A stretch of DNA of 64,000 nt from Macrothele yani (GCA_039090855.1 CM077023.1:81443127-81507126), one strand, 5' to 3'; positions 32,713 to 44,206 are shown, counted from the stretch's first letter. The notes: a model not told the origin generated them from the letters alone. Numbers and translations are program-made.

Positions 32713-32780
32713 GACATGTCCGAGTATGCTGAGAACATGGCTTTATGATGTTCTGTCTAAAGGCAACAGTTATAATGAAG
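32713..32780 (+). CDS. Candidate internal exon 1 of an unidentified gene
   Basis: A 68-nt segment lies between a good acceptor (CTTTTATTTACTTTTCAG) and a consensus donor (AAG then GTAAGA). Only one of three frames is open: one leading base, TCPSMLRTWLYDVLSKGNS and YNE, and one trailing base (entry phase 2, exit phase 1). The exit phase fits the acceptor at 49064. The peptide looks like ordinary globular protein, but I do not recognise it. Confidence 0.45.
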
Positions 32781-33879
32781 GTAAGATGCTTGAGCCTCTG
32801 ATAGAGCTGTGTATTTGATGCATAATTTTATTAACTTATGGTTTTGATCCTCATAACGAAGTCAAAATAAAACTCCTCTTCTGCGATAAATCTTAATCGT
32901 AAGCAGCATTTCGTATTTACTCTATTGAGATCAGTGTTCGGAGAAAAGTGTAAATACTAACCGTTTTCACAGTTTGTGTATCATCCTGAGGAATTAACTA
33001 TACTTAAAATTTGCTCCTTGATGTATTATGAATTAAATTTACTTTGCTATACGGTATTAAGTTGTCCATTATATCTCTCTTCAATGCAACATTTGAAATA
33101 CGCTGTGTAGAATATTTTTTGCTTGGTTTTCAACTAATGCACCAATGTTTTTCCTCGAAAGTTATCGAGCATATGAAGGGAGATATGCAGTATAAATCGT
33201 TAAATATTTGTTGCCATAGAGCTCAAGAATTTTGAATTGTGGTAGTTTTATTTTGACTCGTTTTTAATGAATCCTAACATTTGTGAGGTAGGTTTCACAT
33301 AAAATGTTCTGCTTTCTCAGTCTAATAAAACATTGATTATCGAAAACAAGCTCAAGACCAGGTGTATTCGAAACATGCAAATCAACAGAAAAGTCTTAAG
33401 ATACAAAGCTTTTCTTTGTGTATTTAAAAAAAATGTGATAGAATACGTTAAAATCGCTACTCTAAATTTGTGTTTATGTGTTTCCAAATTTGGGATTGAA
33501 ATCCGTCTGCGTGAGGAGCGTGCCACTCAGTTTATGTTACTGAAACAAATGGACGATCTTAGAAATCCATTTGTTCATTTGCTCTTTCAAGTGTTTTCGT
33601 TTGAGATTTAATACTGCTTGCTCTATACGACTGTTGGCTCTGGCACTTCAAATAACTTAGCTGTTTCGTCGGAGCTCCAAAAGACAGTTATACGACTATC
33701 GCACGATGAAAAGAAAGTGGCTCTTTAATATCTTTACTAACTCCTTGTTTCAGGATATTAAATCACTGGTTTCACCAAAAAGATAGATTCCCTTGAACAA
33801 TGAATAAAGCAGACATGAGCATTGCCCTCCCCGTTTGTTTTTTTAGCACGTCTTTTGTAAAAAGAGATTGTGCTTCTGT
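32781..33879 (+). other. No feature recognised (possible intron)
   Basis: The 92-codon plus frame at 33333-33611 has no motif. If the exon chain is right, this stretch and everything to 49064 is intron. Confidence 0.3.
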
Positions 33880-33884
33880 TATCG

Positions 33885-35890
33885 GTTTGTCCGTCCGTCC
33901 GTCCGTCTGTACCCACGATATCTCTGCAACTATTAGTCCGATTTGAAAAATTCTTTTTGCATTGGGAAGCTTGAAACATGCAAATGATGCTTTATTTCGG
34001 TTTTTTTTTACGATATACAATTTCGCCGGTAGAGGGCGTAAATGCAGATGATGTCGAATTCAAAAATACGTTTTATTCCACATATTTGATTCTAAACATC
34101 CGATTGAATTTATTTTTTTTATCTTTCGATTCCATTTATGTCGAAGAGTATTTTAGATATAGTTACTTTTTCAAATTACGCATAGATTTTCCGCTAGGGG
34201 CGTAAAAGTAAATTATATTTTTCCCGATAACTCTTCTTCTAAAACTCCGATTTGAAATTTTTATTTCTTCAGCGGATACATCTCCTGATGGAAAATCTTT
34301 TGCATATAATTTAAAGTTTTTGGTAAAGAATACTTTGGCCACCACGGGGCGTAAGGGTTAATTTTTCCTTCTGATGTATTTGCCATAAAATCGGAGCTTC
34401 TAAAATATCGATTGAAAAAATTCTTTCATGGACTGATGCCACTCACATCGATAAACCTTTTTGGAATATTTTCTTTTTAAAATATTCCGCAGTTTCTCCG
34501 CCAAGGGGCGTAGCGTACATCTTATTTTTGTCAATATCTCTACTTCTAGGAGTCCGATTTGAAAAATTCTTTCTTTGTTGGATAGTGTTTTCCGTGTGAC
34601 ATGTTTTTCATATAATTTTAAAATTTTCAAGTAATTCATAGACTTTCCGCTAGGGGGCGTAGCGGTAAATTGTGTTTCCCCCTATATCTCTGCTTCTAAA
34701 TCTCCTATTTGAAAAATTCTTTCTTCACCGGATACAGATCCTGATGGGAAATCGTTTGCACATAATTTCTAATTTTTGTAAAAAAAAAAATAGTTTGGCC
34801 ACCAGGGGGCGTAAATCTTAATTTCCGCTTCTGTTGTATTTGCAGCAAAATATGAGCTCCTAAATTCTCGATTGAAAAAAACGTCGTATGTTGACCGATA
34901 CTACTCATGTCGACAAACCTTTTAGAAACATTTTCTTCTTAAATTAGTGCATGGTTTCTACGCTAGGGGGCGTAGATGTATATCTTATTTTTGTCAATAT
35001 CTCTACTTCTAGGAGTCCGATTTGAAAAATTCCTTCTTTGTTGGATAGTGTTTCTAGTGTGACATATGGTTCATATAATTTCAAAATTTTCAAGTAATTC
35101 ATAGACTTTCCACTAGGGAGCGTAAATGTAAATTGCGTTTCCCTCTATAACTCTGCTTCCAAATCTCCGATTTGAAAAATTCTTTCTGCACCGCATACAG
35201 CTCCTGATGGGAAATCGTTTGCACATAATTTCTAATTTTTGTAAGAAATGGTTTGGCCACCAGGTGGCGTAAGTCTTAATTTCCGCTTCTGATGTATTTG
35301 CAGCAAAATATGAGCTTCTAAAATCTCGATTGAAAAAAAAATCGTTTGTTGACCGATACTACTCATGTCGACAAACCTTTTAGGAAAATTTTCTTCTTGA
35401 AAAAATGCATGGTTTCTACGCCAGGGGGCGTAGATGTATATCTTATTCTTGTAAATATCTCTACTTTTAGGAGTCCGATTTGAAAAATTCCTTCTTTGTT
35501 GGATAGTGTTTCCGATACGAAATGTTTTTCTTATAAATTCAAAATTTTCAAGTAAATCATAGATTTTCCGCTAGGGGGCACAAAGGTAAATTGCGTTATT
35601 TCTGGTCTTAAAGCTCCGATTTGAAAAATTCTTCCTGTATCGCATACAAGACCTGATGGAAAATATTTTTCACATAATTTCTAATGTTTGGTAAAGAATG
35701 GTTTAGCCACCAGGGGTCATAAGTGTTAATTTCTGCTTCTGAAGTGTTTGTTGCAAAATCTGGGCTCCTGAAAACTCGACTAATTTTTTTCTTGGACCGA
35801 TACCGCTCATATGGATCAACCTTTTGAGAATACTTTCTTCCTAAAATATTGCATGGTTTTCCCACCAGGGGACGTAAAGTCGCATCTTAT
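33885..35890 (+). repeat. ~153-bp satellite array with higher-order structure and 13 CTCF-like motifs
   Basis: Thirteen divergent monomers each have TATCTCTRCTTCTARRAGTC-CGATTTGAAAAATTC-type text and a G-rich box. The boxes start at 34024, 34191, 34337, 34496, 34646, 34797, 34959, 35109, 35255, 35418, 35568, 35705 and 35860, so spacing is 137-167 and mostly near 150. Monomers come in three types (TCCGCTAGGGGGCGTA, GGCCACCAGGGGGCGTAA, TACGCTAGGGGGCGTAGA) repeated in the same order four times, a higher-order unit of about 460 bp. The best boxes fit the vertebrate CTCF core CCACNAGGKGGCR, all in the same orientation. A TCCG/TCTG microsatellite leads the array (33886-33910). Binding by CTCF is inference. 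Confidence 0.85.
33886..33910 (+). repeat. (TCCG)n microsatellite before the satellite array
   Basis: A run of GTCCGTCCGTCCGTCCGTCT at the start of the array, analogous to the TCTG run at 36158-36186. Confidence 0.85.
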
Positions 35891-36114
35891 TTTTGTCGAT
35901 ATCTCTGTTTCTAAGAGTTCGTAAGCTCACGATTCCGTTTACAGCAATATCTGAGGGATTAAAAACCTGATTGAAAATCTTTCTTTCGTCAGATCTATTG
36001 TTTTTCAAACCGGTTCCATTGAATTTGAATAACTTTGATAAATTTAATTTGCGTCAGAACGGATTCAAAAAACGTGCTTATTACACCCGAAAATTCGGTG
36101 TCATCTTTCTTGTT

Positions 36115-36722
36115 TACCCTTCCAACCGTTGGGTGAAGAAGCGTATATGCTCCAACTTTGTCCGTCTGTCTGTCTGTCTGTCTGTCCGCACGATAACTCG
36201 CGTGAAAATGGTTCGATTTCGATTAAATTTTAGTATGTGGTAGGGGACAACCTGGGGACAAACGCTATTGAAAATGGGCGAAATGGGGTCAAAGGTTAGG
36301 ACATAGGAACGGGATCCATTCCATCACTCTTATGCGTCATAACTTATGTAAAAATGCGTCGATTGCGACAAAACTTTATCATGTTGTTCCGGAGATATAC
36401 TGAACCGATTCTGTTGAATATCATCAAAATGAGGTCAAACGACAGAGCACAGAAGCGAGATTTATTCCACAGCCATTATCCTCATAACTTGACTAAAAAT
36501 ACTTCTATTGAGACAAACCTTTAATATTTTGTTCCGGAGGTGTATACTGAACCAATTCTGTTTAATATCATCTAAATGGAGTCAAAGGTCAGGCACAGGA
36601 GTGAGATTTATTCCACACCCATTATCCTCATAATTTGAGTAATAACTTGAGTAATGATTTCTGGTATGTTGGAAAGCGTATCATAATCAATGCATTGCAT
36701 GAATTTACTAACTTGTTTTTTT
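36115..36722 (+). repeat. Satellite-type repeat F, copy with about four ~143-bp monomers
   Basis: It opens with TTCCAACCGTTGGGTGAAGA and a (TCTG)n run, followed by monomers starting at GATAACTCGCGTGAAAATGG, CATAACTTATGTAAAAATGC, CATAACTTGACTAAAAATAC and CATAATTTGAGTAATAAC. The last part ends TGGTATGTTGGAAAGCGTA like the copies at 470 and 57335. The openings resemble those of the preceding array in wording (ATAACTC.., CGATTT.GA), suggesting a remote common origin. Confidence 0.85.
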
Positions 36723-36767
36723 CCTTTTGAGGAGGGACGGAAGTTTAACGACTACCGTCATCATCGA

Positions 36768-38400
36768 CGGCTACACTGTAAAAAATAAGTGGTGTGAATT
36801 CACGGAAAATTCCTGAAAATATCGTGCAGCAAATTTGCCGGTGGGGTGGGTTTCCATCTTCTAACGACTTTTACGTTTTGCAAAGCTCCCGTTTCTTCAA
36901 ACCTTCAGTATTTTGCCGGAATTTCCGGGTTTTCTGTATTTATACACAAACTCCGCGAAGTCTGCTATTCTGACTTCCTAAAACTTTTACGAATCTTTAC
37001 CCGTTGCGCCTAGTGGGTTTCGAACCAGCGACCTTTTCCTACACGAAGCTCGTGGGATACAGCAGAGCTAGAAAGCCGCGGAACGTAACCTCCCGTCGTA
37101 CAGATAGAACTTTAATCACGCGATGATTAAATGTTTTTATTATTAAAGTGGGTGAATTAGTCATTTTATTTTCTGTTGGAGCTTATTATTTTTCTGAATA
37201 GGTTTGTAATAATTTTATGTTATCTGTATGAGGACTTATTACAAATTACGTATTTTTTTCATCGTGATTTTTCGAGCCAACAGAATGCTTTGGAACTTGA
37301 GATCTTATTAAATTGACACTGATTTTCAGTCATCTTTAAGAAAAGGTGAAATGCACTGTTTTATAGTATTATATCATAAACTTTCATCATCATCATCAGG
37401 AATTTCCACTACCAAGTGGATTTCCTCGACTTCTCTCTGTCCAAAGCCATCACTTCATCCAGACCATTATTTTTTAAACTTGATTTAATCTCCCCATCCA
37501 CTTTCTCCTTGGTCTTCCTCTTCCCCTCGTTCCTGGAACCTCCCATTCCATCAGAATTTTAGGAAGTCTTTCTGATGACATTCTCCTTACATGGACGAAC
37601 CATTGCAATCTCGGCATCATTCAGTTCAACTCCACTCCAAATACGTAAATAATTCCTCCCCGCAACCCTTCCTCTTTGTCTCCGACAGTACTGCGATATC
37701 AACTCCAAAATCCCGCAACTCGCCAGGCAGCAGGTCATAAATTTCCTAAATATAAAATTTAATCTTGCTAGCTGTAACAGCTTTTGTCTTAAATTGTCCA
37801 CAAGCTAATACATAGACATCATACAATCACCAGTACAATTTTTTAAGTACCCAGTTTCTTACGATAACGCTATACTATAGCTGGTACACAAAATGGGGAT
37901 GAGGGGAAGGAATATCCGGTGCCACAATGACAAAAATCTCACGAGATATTGCTATCTACAATATCAGATCTCGCTACAGAATTCAAAACCAGATTCTCCG
38001 ACAGACGATTGAAATTTAATAGTTAATCAAACCTCAAGTATTCCCGCGAATCGCTCATATTACCGGAAATTTCCCGTCATATGGATACGGAAAAAGAACA
38101 GAATTTTTTCCGTTAATATAAGGAGGGAATTGCGGAGAGGTTTCTGAAAATTCAAATTGTTCTATTAACACTTCTTAAAGACCGCAGTTTACCGTCAATA
38201 TACGAAAGGAAATGCAGAAAGATTTCTGAAAATTCAGAATTTTCCTGGCGTACAAAAATCTATGAAATCCAGGGTTTTCCGTCATTTCACGGGAAATGTT
38301 GTATCAGGAATACGCTCCGTTAATTTACGAAAGAAATCACGGAAAATGCCGAGCTGTCCATCATTAATTTCGGGAAGGGACAGAGCCGGAACCGAAGAAG
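36768..38400 (+). mobile_element. Dispersed repeat G, copy 2 (interrupted by RTE-3)
   Basis: It starts near ACACTGTAAAAAATAAGTGG and follows repeat G copy 1 in order, including a tRNA-like block at 37010-37090 (GTGGGTTTCGAACCAGCGAC on the plus strand). The repeat resumes after the LINE fragment at 37742. Near its 3' end the motif CGTTAATTTACGAAAGAAAT and relatives recur several times. Confidence 0.7.
37381..37734 (-). pseudogene. LINE 3' end fragment (RTE-3) with 7-bp target duplication
   Basis: The minus strand reads RIWSGVELNDAEIAMVRPCK, then a decayed GKRKTKEKVDGEIKSSLKNN and DEVMALDREKSRKSTW, ending in a (GAT)n-like tail (CATCATCATCATC at 37385 on the plus strand). This is the C-terminal tail seen in RTE-type LINEs. 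The flanks share TCATAAA (37374-37380 and 37735-37741). Confidence 0.65.
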
Positions 38401-39084
38401 AGACACATCTGTAACCCAACAGAAGTACGATCAAGAATTTATTTATACGTGTGATATTCAATCTTCGTTTTTTCGCTCATACTAAGGATATCAGGAATTT
38501 TGTGCCGTTCATGTGTTCTCATAATGTATCCTTCGTGTTTCGGAGGATGAGTGACTGTTATAGGAGGCAGATCTTTGGTGGGAGAGACTAGCATCCTAAC
38601 CGCTCTTCCTACGAGAGCCCCGCGATGTATTATGAGAACGCGCAGCGTAAGCTGGTCGACCAAGAACCGCAAACGCGGCTGAATGTTTTTAAGACAGACC
38701 CGAAAGAAGGTCAAGGACGAAATTAAAACGTCAAGAAAAAAATTAATGCGAAGGTCAAAAACATTAGACCGTGGGAAAGTAAAATTGAATTTCTCAGCAA
38801 ATACAGGGATCGTTTTTACACCACAAAAAAAAAAAAAAAACAAGTGTTTTAGCATTTCACTTTTTATTTTCTGAAATCTCACGAGTCGGAAGACTTGTAT
38901 AAGCGGAAAGATGTATTGAGATATACGTTTTTTAAGGAAGTAATAAAATATTGTATACATATACAAGAAACTGGGAATAAACGCTAGATTTTACGGGAAC
39001 TACAGGGAATCCAGTTGAACAACCTGACCACTGAATAACAAATCTATGAAAGCATATATGTTATCAAATCTATGAAAGCATACA

Positions 39085-39123
<39 letters not shown>

Positions 39124-39189
39124 TTCTTTTCAATTCCAGTGAAAAATAATTAACCTGTTAAAAGTATCAGGTGAAGGTATTCGTGCTAT
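38401..39189. other. No gene; simple repeats
   Basis: Includes a poly-A tract at 38824-38840 and a (GT)n(GC)n tract at 39085-39121. The 175-codon minus frame 38966-38439 has no recognisable motif. Confidence 0.4.
39085..39121. repeat. (GT)n followed by (GC)n microsatellite
   Basis: About 13 GT units followed by 5 GC units. Confidence 0.95.
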
Positions 39190-39778
39190 TAGTAACTATA
39201 TCACCAGGTAAAGCTGTCGGAGCACGATCTTGAAAATCAGACGTAAAAAACACGTGTATACTCCAACTTATAAAAAATCATCAAATTTATTCTACGTTAC
39301 AATACACACAGGTTAAAAGTCCTACAAGTACTTTCGGCTGGAATGTCTTCAGGTAGTTCAAGCTAAAACGAGACACAAGAACGGTGTTATATATATAAAT
39401 GTTTTCGAGATAACAATGTATGACGACATTGAGTGGATACTGCGCAATCTCGTCGACCCCCAATGGGCTAGTTCGTGTAAGATGTAATAATTAATTCCGT
39501 TATATCAAGTATTATATTTCCACCATCTGGCGTACCCTGGGTTGATTGATGACTGTATAAGTGCTCTCCGTACTGCAAGGAGAAAGTATGGCATGTCATC
39601 GTTACTGCAATGGTCTGCATAATTGCAAATACACTGAGTGGCCACTTTATTATGACCACCTGACAGTTTTAAGCAAATGAGCTATGGCTGCACGCTGTTG
39701 CCGCCAAAGGGCGATGCTAGAGTAAAAGGGAAAGCTTAGTGCTTGCGACAGTAGTAGAAGTAATTTTTGGGCGACGAG

Positions 39779-40803
39779 ATGGGTAAAAAATGCGATTTGA
39801 CGGACTTTCAACGTGGGATGATTGTAAGAGCTCGGAGTCATGGAGCGAGTATCAGCGAAACCGCTGCATTCGTGAAATGTTCCAGAGCAGCTGTTAAAGT
39901 GTTTAAAGACTGGACTGTCAGCCAAAAAAACTGGGTCTCTACGTGCAACGTGTGGTCGTCATAGACTAGTGACTGCTCGGACGGAACTGAGTGTCCAGAC
40001 TGGTAACAGACAACAGAAGGGCAACAGTGCAGCGAATTACAGACCATCTTAATCAAGAATCCCCTCAAATGATCTCAGTACGCACTGTTCGCCGTACACT
40101 GCATCGGATGGGATATGGCAGTCGAAGGCCTGTTCGAACACCTTTGCTGTCTGCAGTTAACAAGAGAAAACGTCTCCAGTTCGTACAGGAGCACAAGAAT
40201 TGGACTGTCGATAATTGGAAACAAATTATGTGGTCCGATGAATCACGTTTTCAGTTGCACCATGCCGATGACCGAGTGAGAATTTGGAGGAAACGGCACG
40301 AAAGCATGGACCCCAAATGCATTGCTACAACCCTTCAAGCTAGTGGAGGCAACGTTATGGTTTGGGGAATGTTTTCCTGGCATGCTTTGGGCCCTGTAAT
40401 TCGTGTTGATCAACGTCTTACTGTCACATCATATCTAAACATCGTTGCGAACCAAGTGCATCATGTCATATGGATGGTTTATTTCAATGGCGATGGCTAC
40501 TTTCAACAAGATAATGCGTCCTGCCATAGTGCTCGTATTGTACAGGATTGGTTTCAGGAACATGCCGGTGAGTTTACTTTGCTTAGATGGCCCCCACATT
40601 CTCCAGAACTCAAACCCATTGATAATTTGTGGGATGAAGTTGAATGAGCCATCAGACAGCTGGATCCCCAGCCCTTCAATCTCACACTCCTGGAAAGTGC
40701 TATTCATCAAGCATGGTCTCAGATCCCACAAACCACCTATCAACATCTCGTGGAGTCCATGCCACGAAGAATCGACGCAGTATTAAAGGCAAAAGGTGGC
40801 CCA
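39779..40803 (+). pseudogene. Tc1-3 transposase, broken
   Basis: It starts MGKKCDLTDFQRGMIVRARS with ISETAAFVKCSRAAVKVFKD (helix-turn-helix). After frameshifts at 39915-39990 the main open part reads RRATVQRITDHLNQE, MWSDESRFQLHHADDRVRIW (first Asp), VWGMFSWHALGPV, YFQQDNASCHSARIVQDWF (second Asp) and SPELKPIDNLWDEVE. The third catalytic position reads PID where the family usually has PIE. A TGA at 40645 (likely from CGA) precedes the last 45 codons, AIRQLDPQP to MPRRIDAVLKAKG. Confidence 0.9.
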
Positions 40804-41028
40804 ACGAAGTACTGGTTGGTTGGTTGGTTGTTGGATTTTATTGGCGCAAGGGCCAGGTTTGGCCAAAGAGCGCCAGACAAAGAACGATCAGCCACAGATT
40901 TTTAAAAACGTGGAAAATGATGAAGAACAGACAGGCTTGGTAAAAGTTGAAAAAGAGTATGAAGAAAGCAGTGAAGAAAAGGTAGTTAATGATGTTTATT
41001 AAAAGTAACATATTTACTAATGGAAAAG

Positions 41029-41196
41029 GACGAACCGTCACTCTCCTCCCCCACACTCCTCTGCAATGCTGGCAGAGGGCGGGGACGAACTGTCACTCTC
41101 CTCCCCCCATGTTCCTCTGCAATGCTGGTAGAGGCTGGGGACGAACTGTCACTCTCCTCCCCCCGTGTTCTTCTATAATGTTGGGTGAGGGTGGGG
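41029..41196. repeat. 55-56-bp tandem repeat, three units (LINE 3' UTR)
   Basis: Units start GGACGAACYGTCACTCTCCT at 41029, 41084 and 41140, each ending in a GGCAGAGGGCGG-like block. Confidence 0.85.
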
Positions 41197-41307
41197 ACCT
41201 CGCTGAGGCCGAGACAGTTTGATGGACACCGCACACCTTTGCGGATTGAGGGCCGGGTCTTCCGCACGTGCAGGCTGTCTGCTGGGAACCGGAAGAGGCG
41301 GGCGTCT

Positions 41308-42421
41308 TCAAAGAGAAGGCGAAGACGCAGCTGGTCGAATAAGCTGGAGCTCGGTGAAATCCACCTGTGTCGCTTGTTCAGCTGTAGATCGCTTGGCAAG
41401 TGCGGCGAGAGCTACAGGGCGCGGAACAAAAGGCTGCACGGGTTGTGGCTGAGACTTAACAACTGCGGCAAAAGTACGCTGTCGGGTGGTGGGAATACCC
41501 AACTTGGCCTTGGCAGCAGGGTACGAGAGGCCCTCCAGGGTCTTGAGGCGCTGGATCGCCTTCTCGTCGTTCCACTTCGAACAGGACCTGGCATAAGCAG
41601 CGTGGGAGTCACCACAGTTTACACAGCAGGGCTCTGAAGTGCATCCAGTCCCTTCGTGGTCGCGGGAACCACAATTGGCGCACCTCGCAACACTGTTACA
41701 GGACCGCTGGGAATGTCCATACCTCTGGCACTTAAAACAGCGTAGAGGATTTGGTATATAAGGACGAACTGCACATAACAAGTAACCAGCCTTTATTTCA
41801 GTAGGTACCTTCGGGCTGTTAAAAGTCAAAATAACATTTCGTGATTTGATCAGCGCGCCATCGCGCCTGAAAGTCATGCGTCGGGCAGCTATGACACCCT
41901 GATCAGCAAGTTCACACACAAGTTCATCTTCATCGCAGACCAACAAGTCGGGCTCAGAAATGACTCCCTTGGAGGTGTTGAGATACGGATGTGCCGTCAC
42001 TTGAACTGGAATATCCTGAAGTCTGGTCAACTGCAGAAGAGATTTGCTCTGAGAGAGAGTGCAAGTTTCCACAAGCAGGTCACCAGAGCGTAGCTTCTTC
42101 ACTGACTTCAAAGAGCCAGCAACACCCGCAAAGTGCCTTCGAGATGAAAAAAGGAGACTTTGAGGAAAGTTTCAACATCTGGTCAGTAGAAGAAATGACG
42201 AGAAAAGTAGCTTGAGGTATCGAATCTGCAAGTGTAATGCGACGTTTCTGAGCTGACGGCTCAACACCTGGATCTAAAGATACGTCGCGGTGATGTCGTT
42301 TTTCAACGAAAGTTCTCTTCAGTGTGTTATGTGTGGGAGGTGGTTGAGGCAAATTTGGCCCCTGATCAATCACCATATCCTGTTGTTTTTTAAATTTTGA
42401 GGAGGGTTTATGTTTCCCCAT
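41308..42421 (-). pseudogene. LINE ORF1 (gag-like RNA-binding protein), one frameshift
   Basis: The start Met at 42421 opens MGKHKPSSKFKKQQDMVIDQ and leads through SSTDQMLKLSSKSPFFISKA to a single frameshift near 42110-42130. It then continues LKSVKKLRSGDLLVETCTLS and DIPVQVTAHPYLNTSKGVIS (RRM-like gag core). Three zinc knuckles follow: CFKCQRYGHSQRSC, CANCGSRDHEGTGC and CVNCGDSHAAYARSC. The C-terminal part reads KWNDEKAIQRLKTLEGLSYP. This is the gag of Jockey/I-type LINEs and binds element RNA. It ends at 41308; no ORF2 follows. Confidence 0.85.
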
Positions 42422-43345
42422 GGGAGTAAGAAAAAATTCATCAGCAACGTACTCCGCCCACAATCGAGCCCAACAGGGGAGAACTGGAGGTCCGCAAGCC
42501 AAACACATGACGCAAGACACAGTTCTAGAGCTTAGTTGCAAATATAGTCCGTTGGCTGTGATCACACGCACTCGGCGGACACTTCGGCCTCCGGGTACCG
42601 TCATGCCAACGCCTTTGGCATGATCCCACAGCCCCCGGGCTCACCCTGCCGTGCAATACGACAAAAAGCCGCTAAAGCCCTGCACACAACTTGGTACAAG
42701 ACTTCTGACCAGAGGTGGGTTAGGCTCTAGCCTCCCGTTTACAGCGAAGCCGGGGTCGAAGAGGAGTGTTGGTACACAGGAGGCACTTAACCGGTCTCCT
42801 GCGACCTCAGCCGCCAGACATCCCATTTCCGCCTCACGGGTCTCCGCACGCGGCAAACATGCAGGTAGGTCTAGCACCCAATCCAGCTAAAAGGAAAAAA
42901 AAAAAAAAAGAAATCCAAAGAAGACAAATCCTGGCAGGGAACCTAAACGGAATCTCAGCAACCTACGAACTGAGCGGTTAATATAAATCAGTTAGTGGTG
43001 GAGGGTAACAAAACCACAAGACCGGGGTGTTAGTACATAACGTGGTAGCGATTAGGTAGAGAATACAACACGGGCAACTAGCCAGTGGAGAAAATAAATA
43101 AAAACGAAAAAGCGAGACACAAGACCAGCTCGGGAACGTGGGGCCGCGACTCCCCAACAGCTGGATGAACAGCCGTCCCTGCAAACACCAACAGCAAAGC
43201 GGTGGCATGACATCAGATGTTGACCAGTCACAAGGTCAGCTCGGGCCGTGGGGCGCCGCTCCCCAAATAACTGGAAAACCAGTTATCCCCGTGCGGGGAC
43301 GAAGTACTGAGGGGGTGGTCATAATAAAGTGGCCACTCAGTGTAT

Positions 43346-43780
43346 ACATAGTTTCGGCGATAAGGGTCTGTCTTTTTGTTCTGAGGCTTATTAATACTCG
43401 TGATTCATCCCACGATGGATAATGCATTCCAGCGGCGACAAACCTGGCTAATGCTGTATTAGTCAAGCAACATCTAATATTATACTTGTGCTCAGACAAT
43501 CTTACCCCCAAAGATCGGGTGGTGGAGCCAATGTATACCTTGTCTTTATTAGCTAGGTCATGGCTCTGCACATGAATGGCATATACCCCACTCCTTGTTC
43601 TCAGGGGTTGGATATCTATCTTGCTTAACACATGCAAATAATGTATGTGCACTTTCACCTATCCCCAAATTATGTCTTGCACAGACATTCTTCAACATAG
43701 AAGGTACAGGGGGAATGAAGGGCATAGAGCTAATATATTTAATTGGTCGTGATTCCTTAAGGAATGTTGTTTGGGCAGTT
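43346..43780 (-). pseudogene. Penelope-like GIY-YIG domain (PLE-2)
   Basis: The minus frame contains RSGVYAIHVQS, DKVYIGSTTRSLGVRLSEHK and NTALARFVAAGMHYPSWDES, matching the GIY-YIG endonuclease of Penelope-like elements with GVY and YIG both kept. Upstream text (SMPFIPPVPSMLKNVCARHN) is in another frame, showing a frameshift near 43670. The tail of the domain lies beyond the Tc1 insertion at 39629-39468. Confidence 0.75.
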
Positions 43781-44206
43781 TCACGGACTTGCCGATCTTT
43801 GGGGGTAAGACTGTCTGAGCAGAAGTATAATGTTACTGTAGATGTTGCTTGACTAATACAGCATTAGCCAGGCTTGTCGCTGCTGGAATGCATTATCCAT
43901 CATGGGATGAATAACGAGTATTAATAAGCCTCAGAACAAAAAGACAGACCCTTATCGCCGAAACTATGTGTATTTGTAAATATGCAGACCAATGCTATAA
44001 CGACGACATGCCATACTTCCTCCCTGCAGTATGGAGAGCACTTATACAGTCATCAACCCTGGGTACGCCACATGGTGGAAATATAATACTTGACATAACG
44101 GAATAAATTATTACACCTTACACGAACTAGCCCACTGGGGGTCGACGAGATTGCGCAGTATCCACTCAATGTCGTCATACATTGTTATCTCGACGACGTA
44201 TATGTA

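Larger units (their letters stand above)
40814..43298 (-). mobile_element. ORF1-only LINE of Jockey/I type inserted in Tc1-3
   Basis: A 2485-bp insertion is bounded by the exact 10-bp duplication ACGAAGTACT (40804-40813 and 43299-43308). On the minus strand it has a GC-rich 5' UTR (43298-42422), a gag-like ORF1, a 3' UTR with three 55-56-bp tandem units, and a (CCAA)n-type tail (GGTTGGTTGGTTGG at 40814). There is no endonuclease or RT, yet both ends and a clean duplication are present. It therefore looks like a non-autonomous LINE or an internally deleted copy mobilised by a relative, not a simple 5' truncation. Confidence 0.8.
39632..43342 (+). mobile_element. Tc1-like transposon (Tc1-3), enlarged by a LINE insertion
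   Basis: Perfect 29-bp inverted repeats start CACTGAGTGGCCACTTTATT and are flanked by TA (39630-39631 and 43343-43344). Without the 2485-bp LINE and its 10-bp duplication the element is about 1.2 kb, normal for Tc1. It lies inside the PLE-2 coding region. Confidence 0.95.
39190..43785 (-). mobile_element. Penelope-like element 3' part (PLE-2), interrupted by Tc1-3
   Basis: The minus-strand PLE runs from about 43785 through the GIY-YIG region to 43345, and after the Tc1 insertion from 39629 to about 39190. The last coding part reads CHTFSLQYGEHLYSHQ, GGNIILDITELI and a stop at 39468, followed by a 3' UTR of about 280 bp. The element is 5'-truncated and joined head to head with an inverted copy at about 43790. 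Confidence 0.75.

Noticed and set aside
38439..38966. A 175-codon minus-strand open frame
   Set aside because: No motif, composition follows AT-rich and poly-A sequence, and it overlaps no transcript-like signals.
41185..41637. Plus-strand open frame of 150 codons
   Set aside because: It is antisense to the LINE ORF1, whose zinc knuckles identify the true coding strand.
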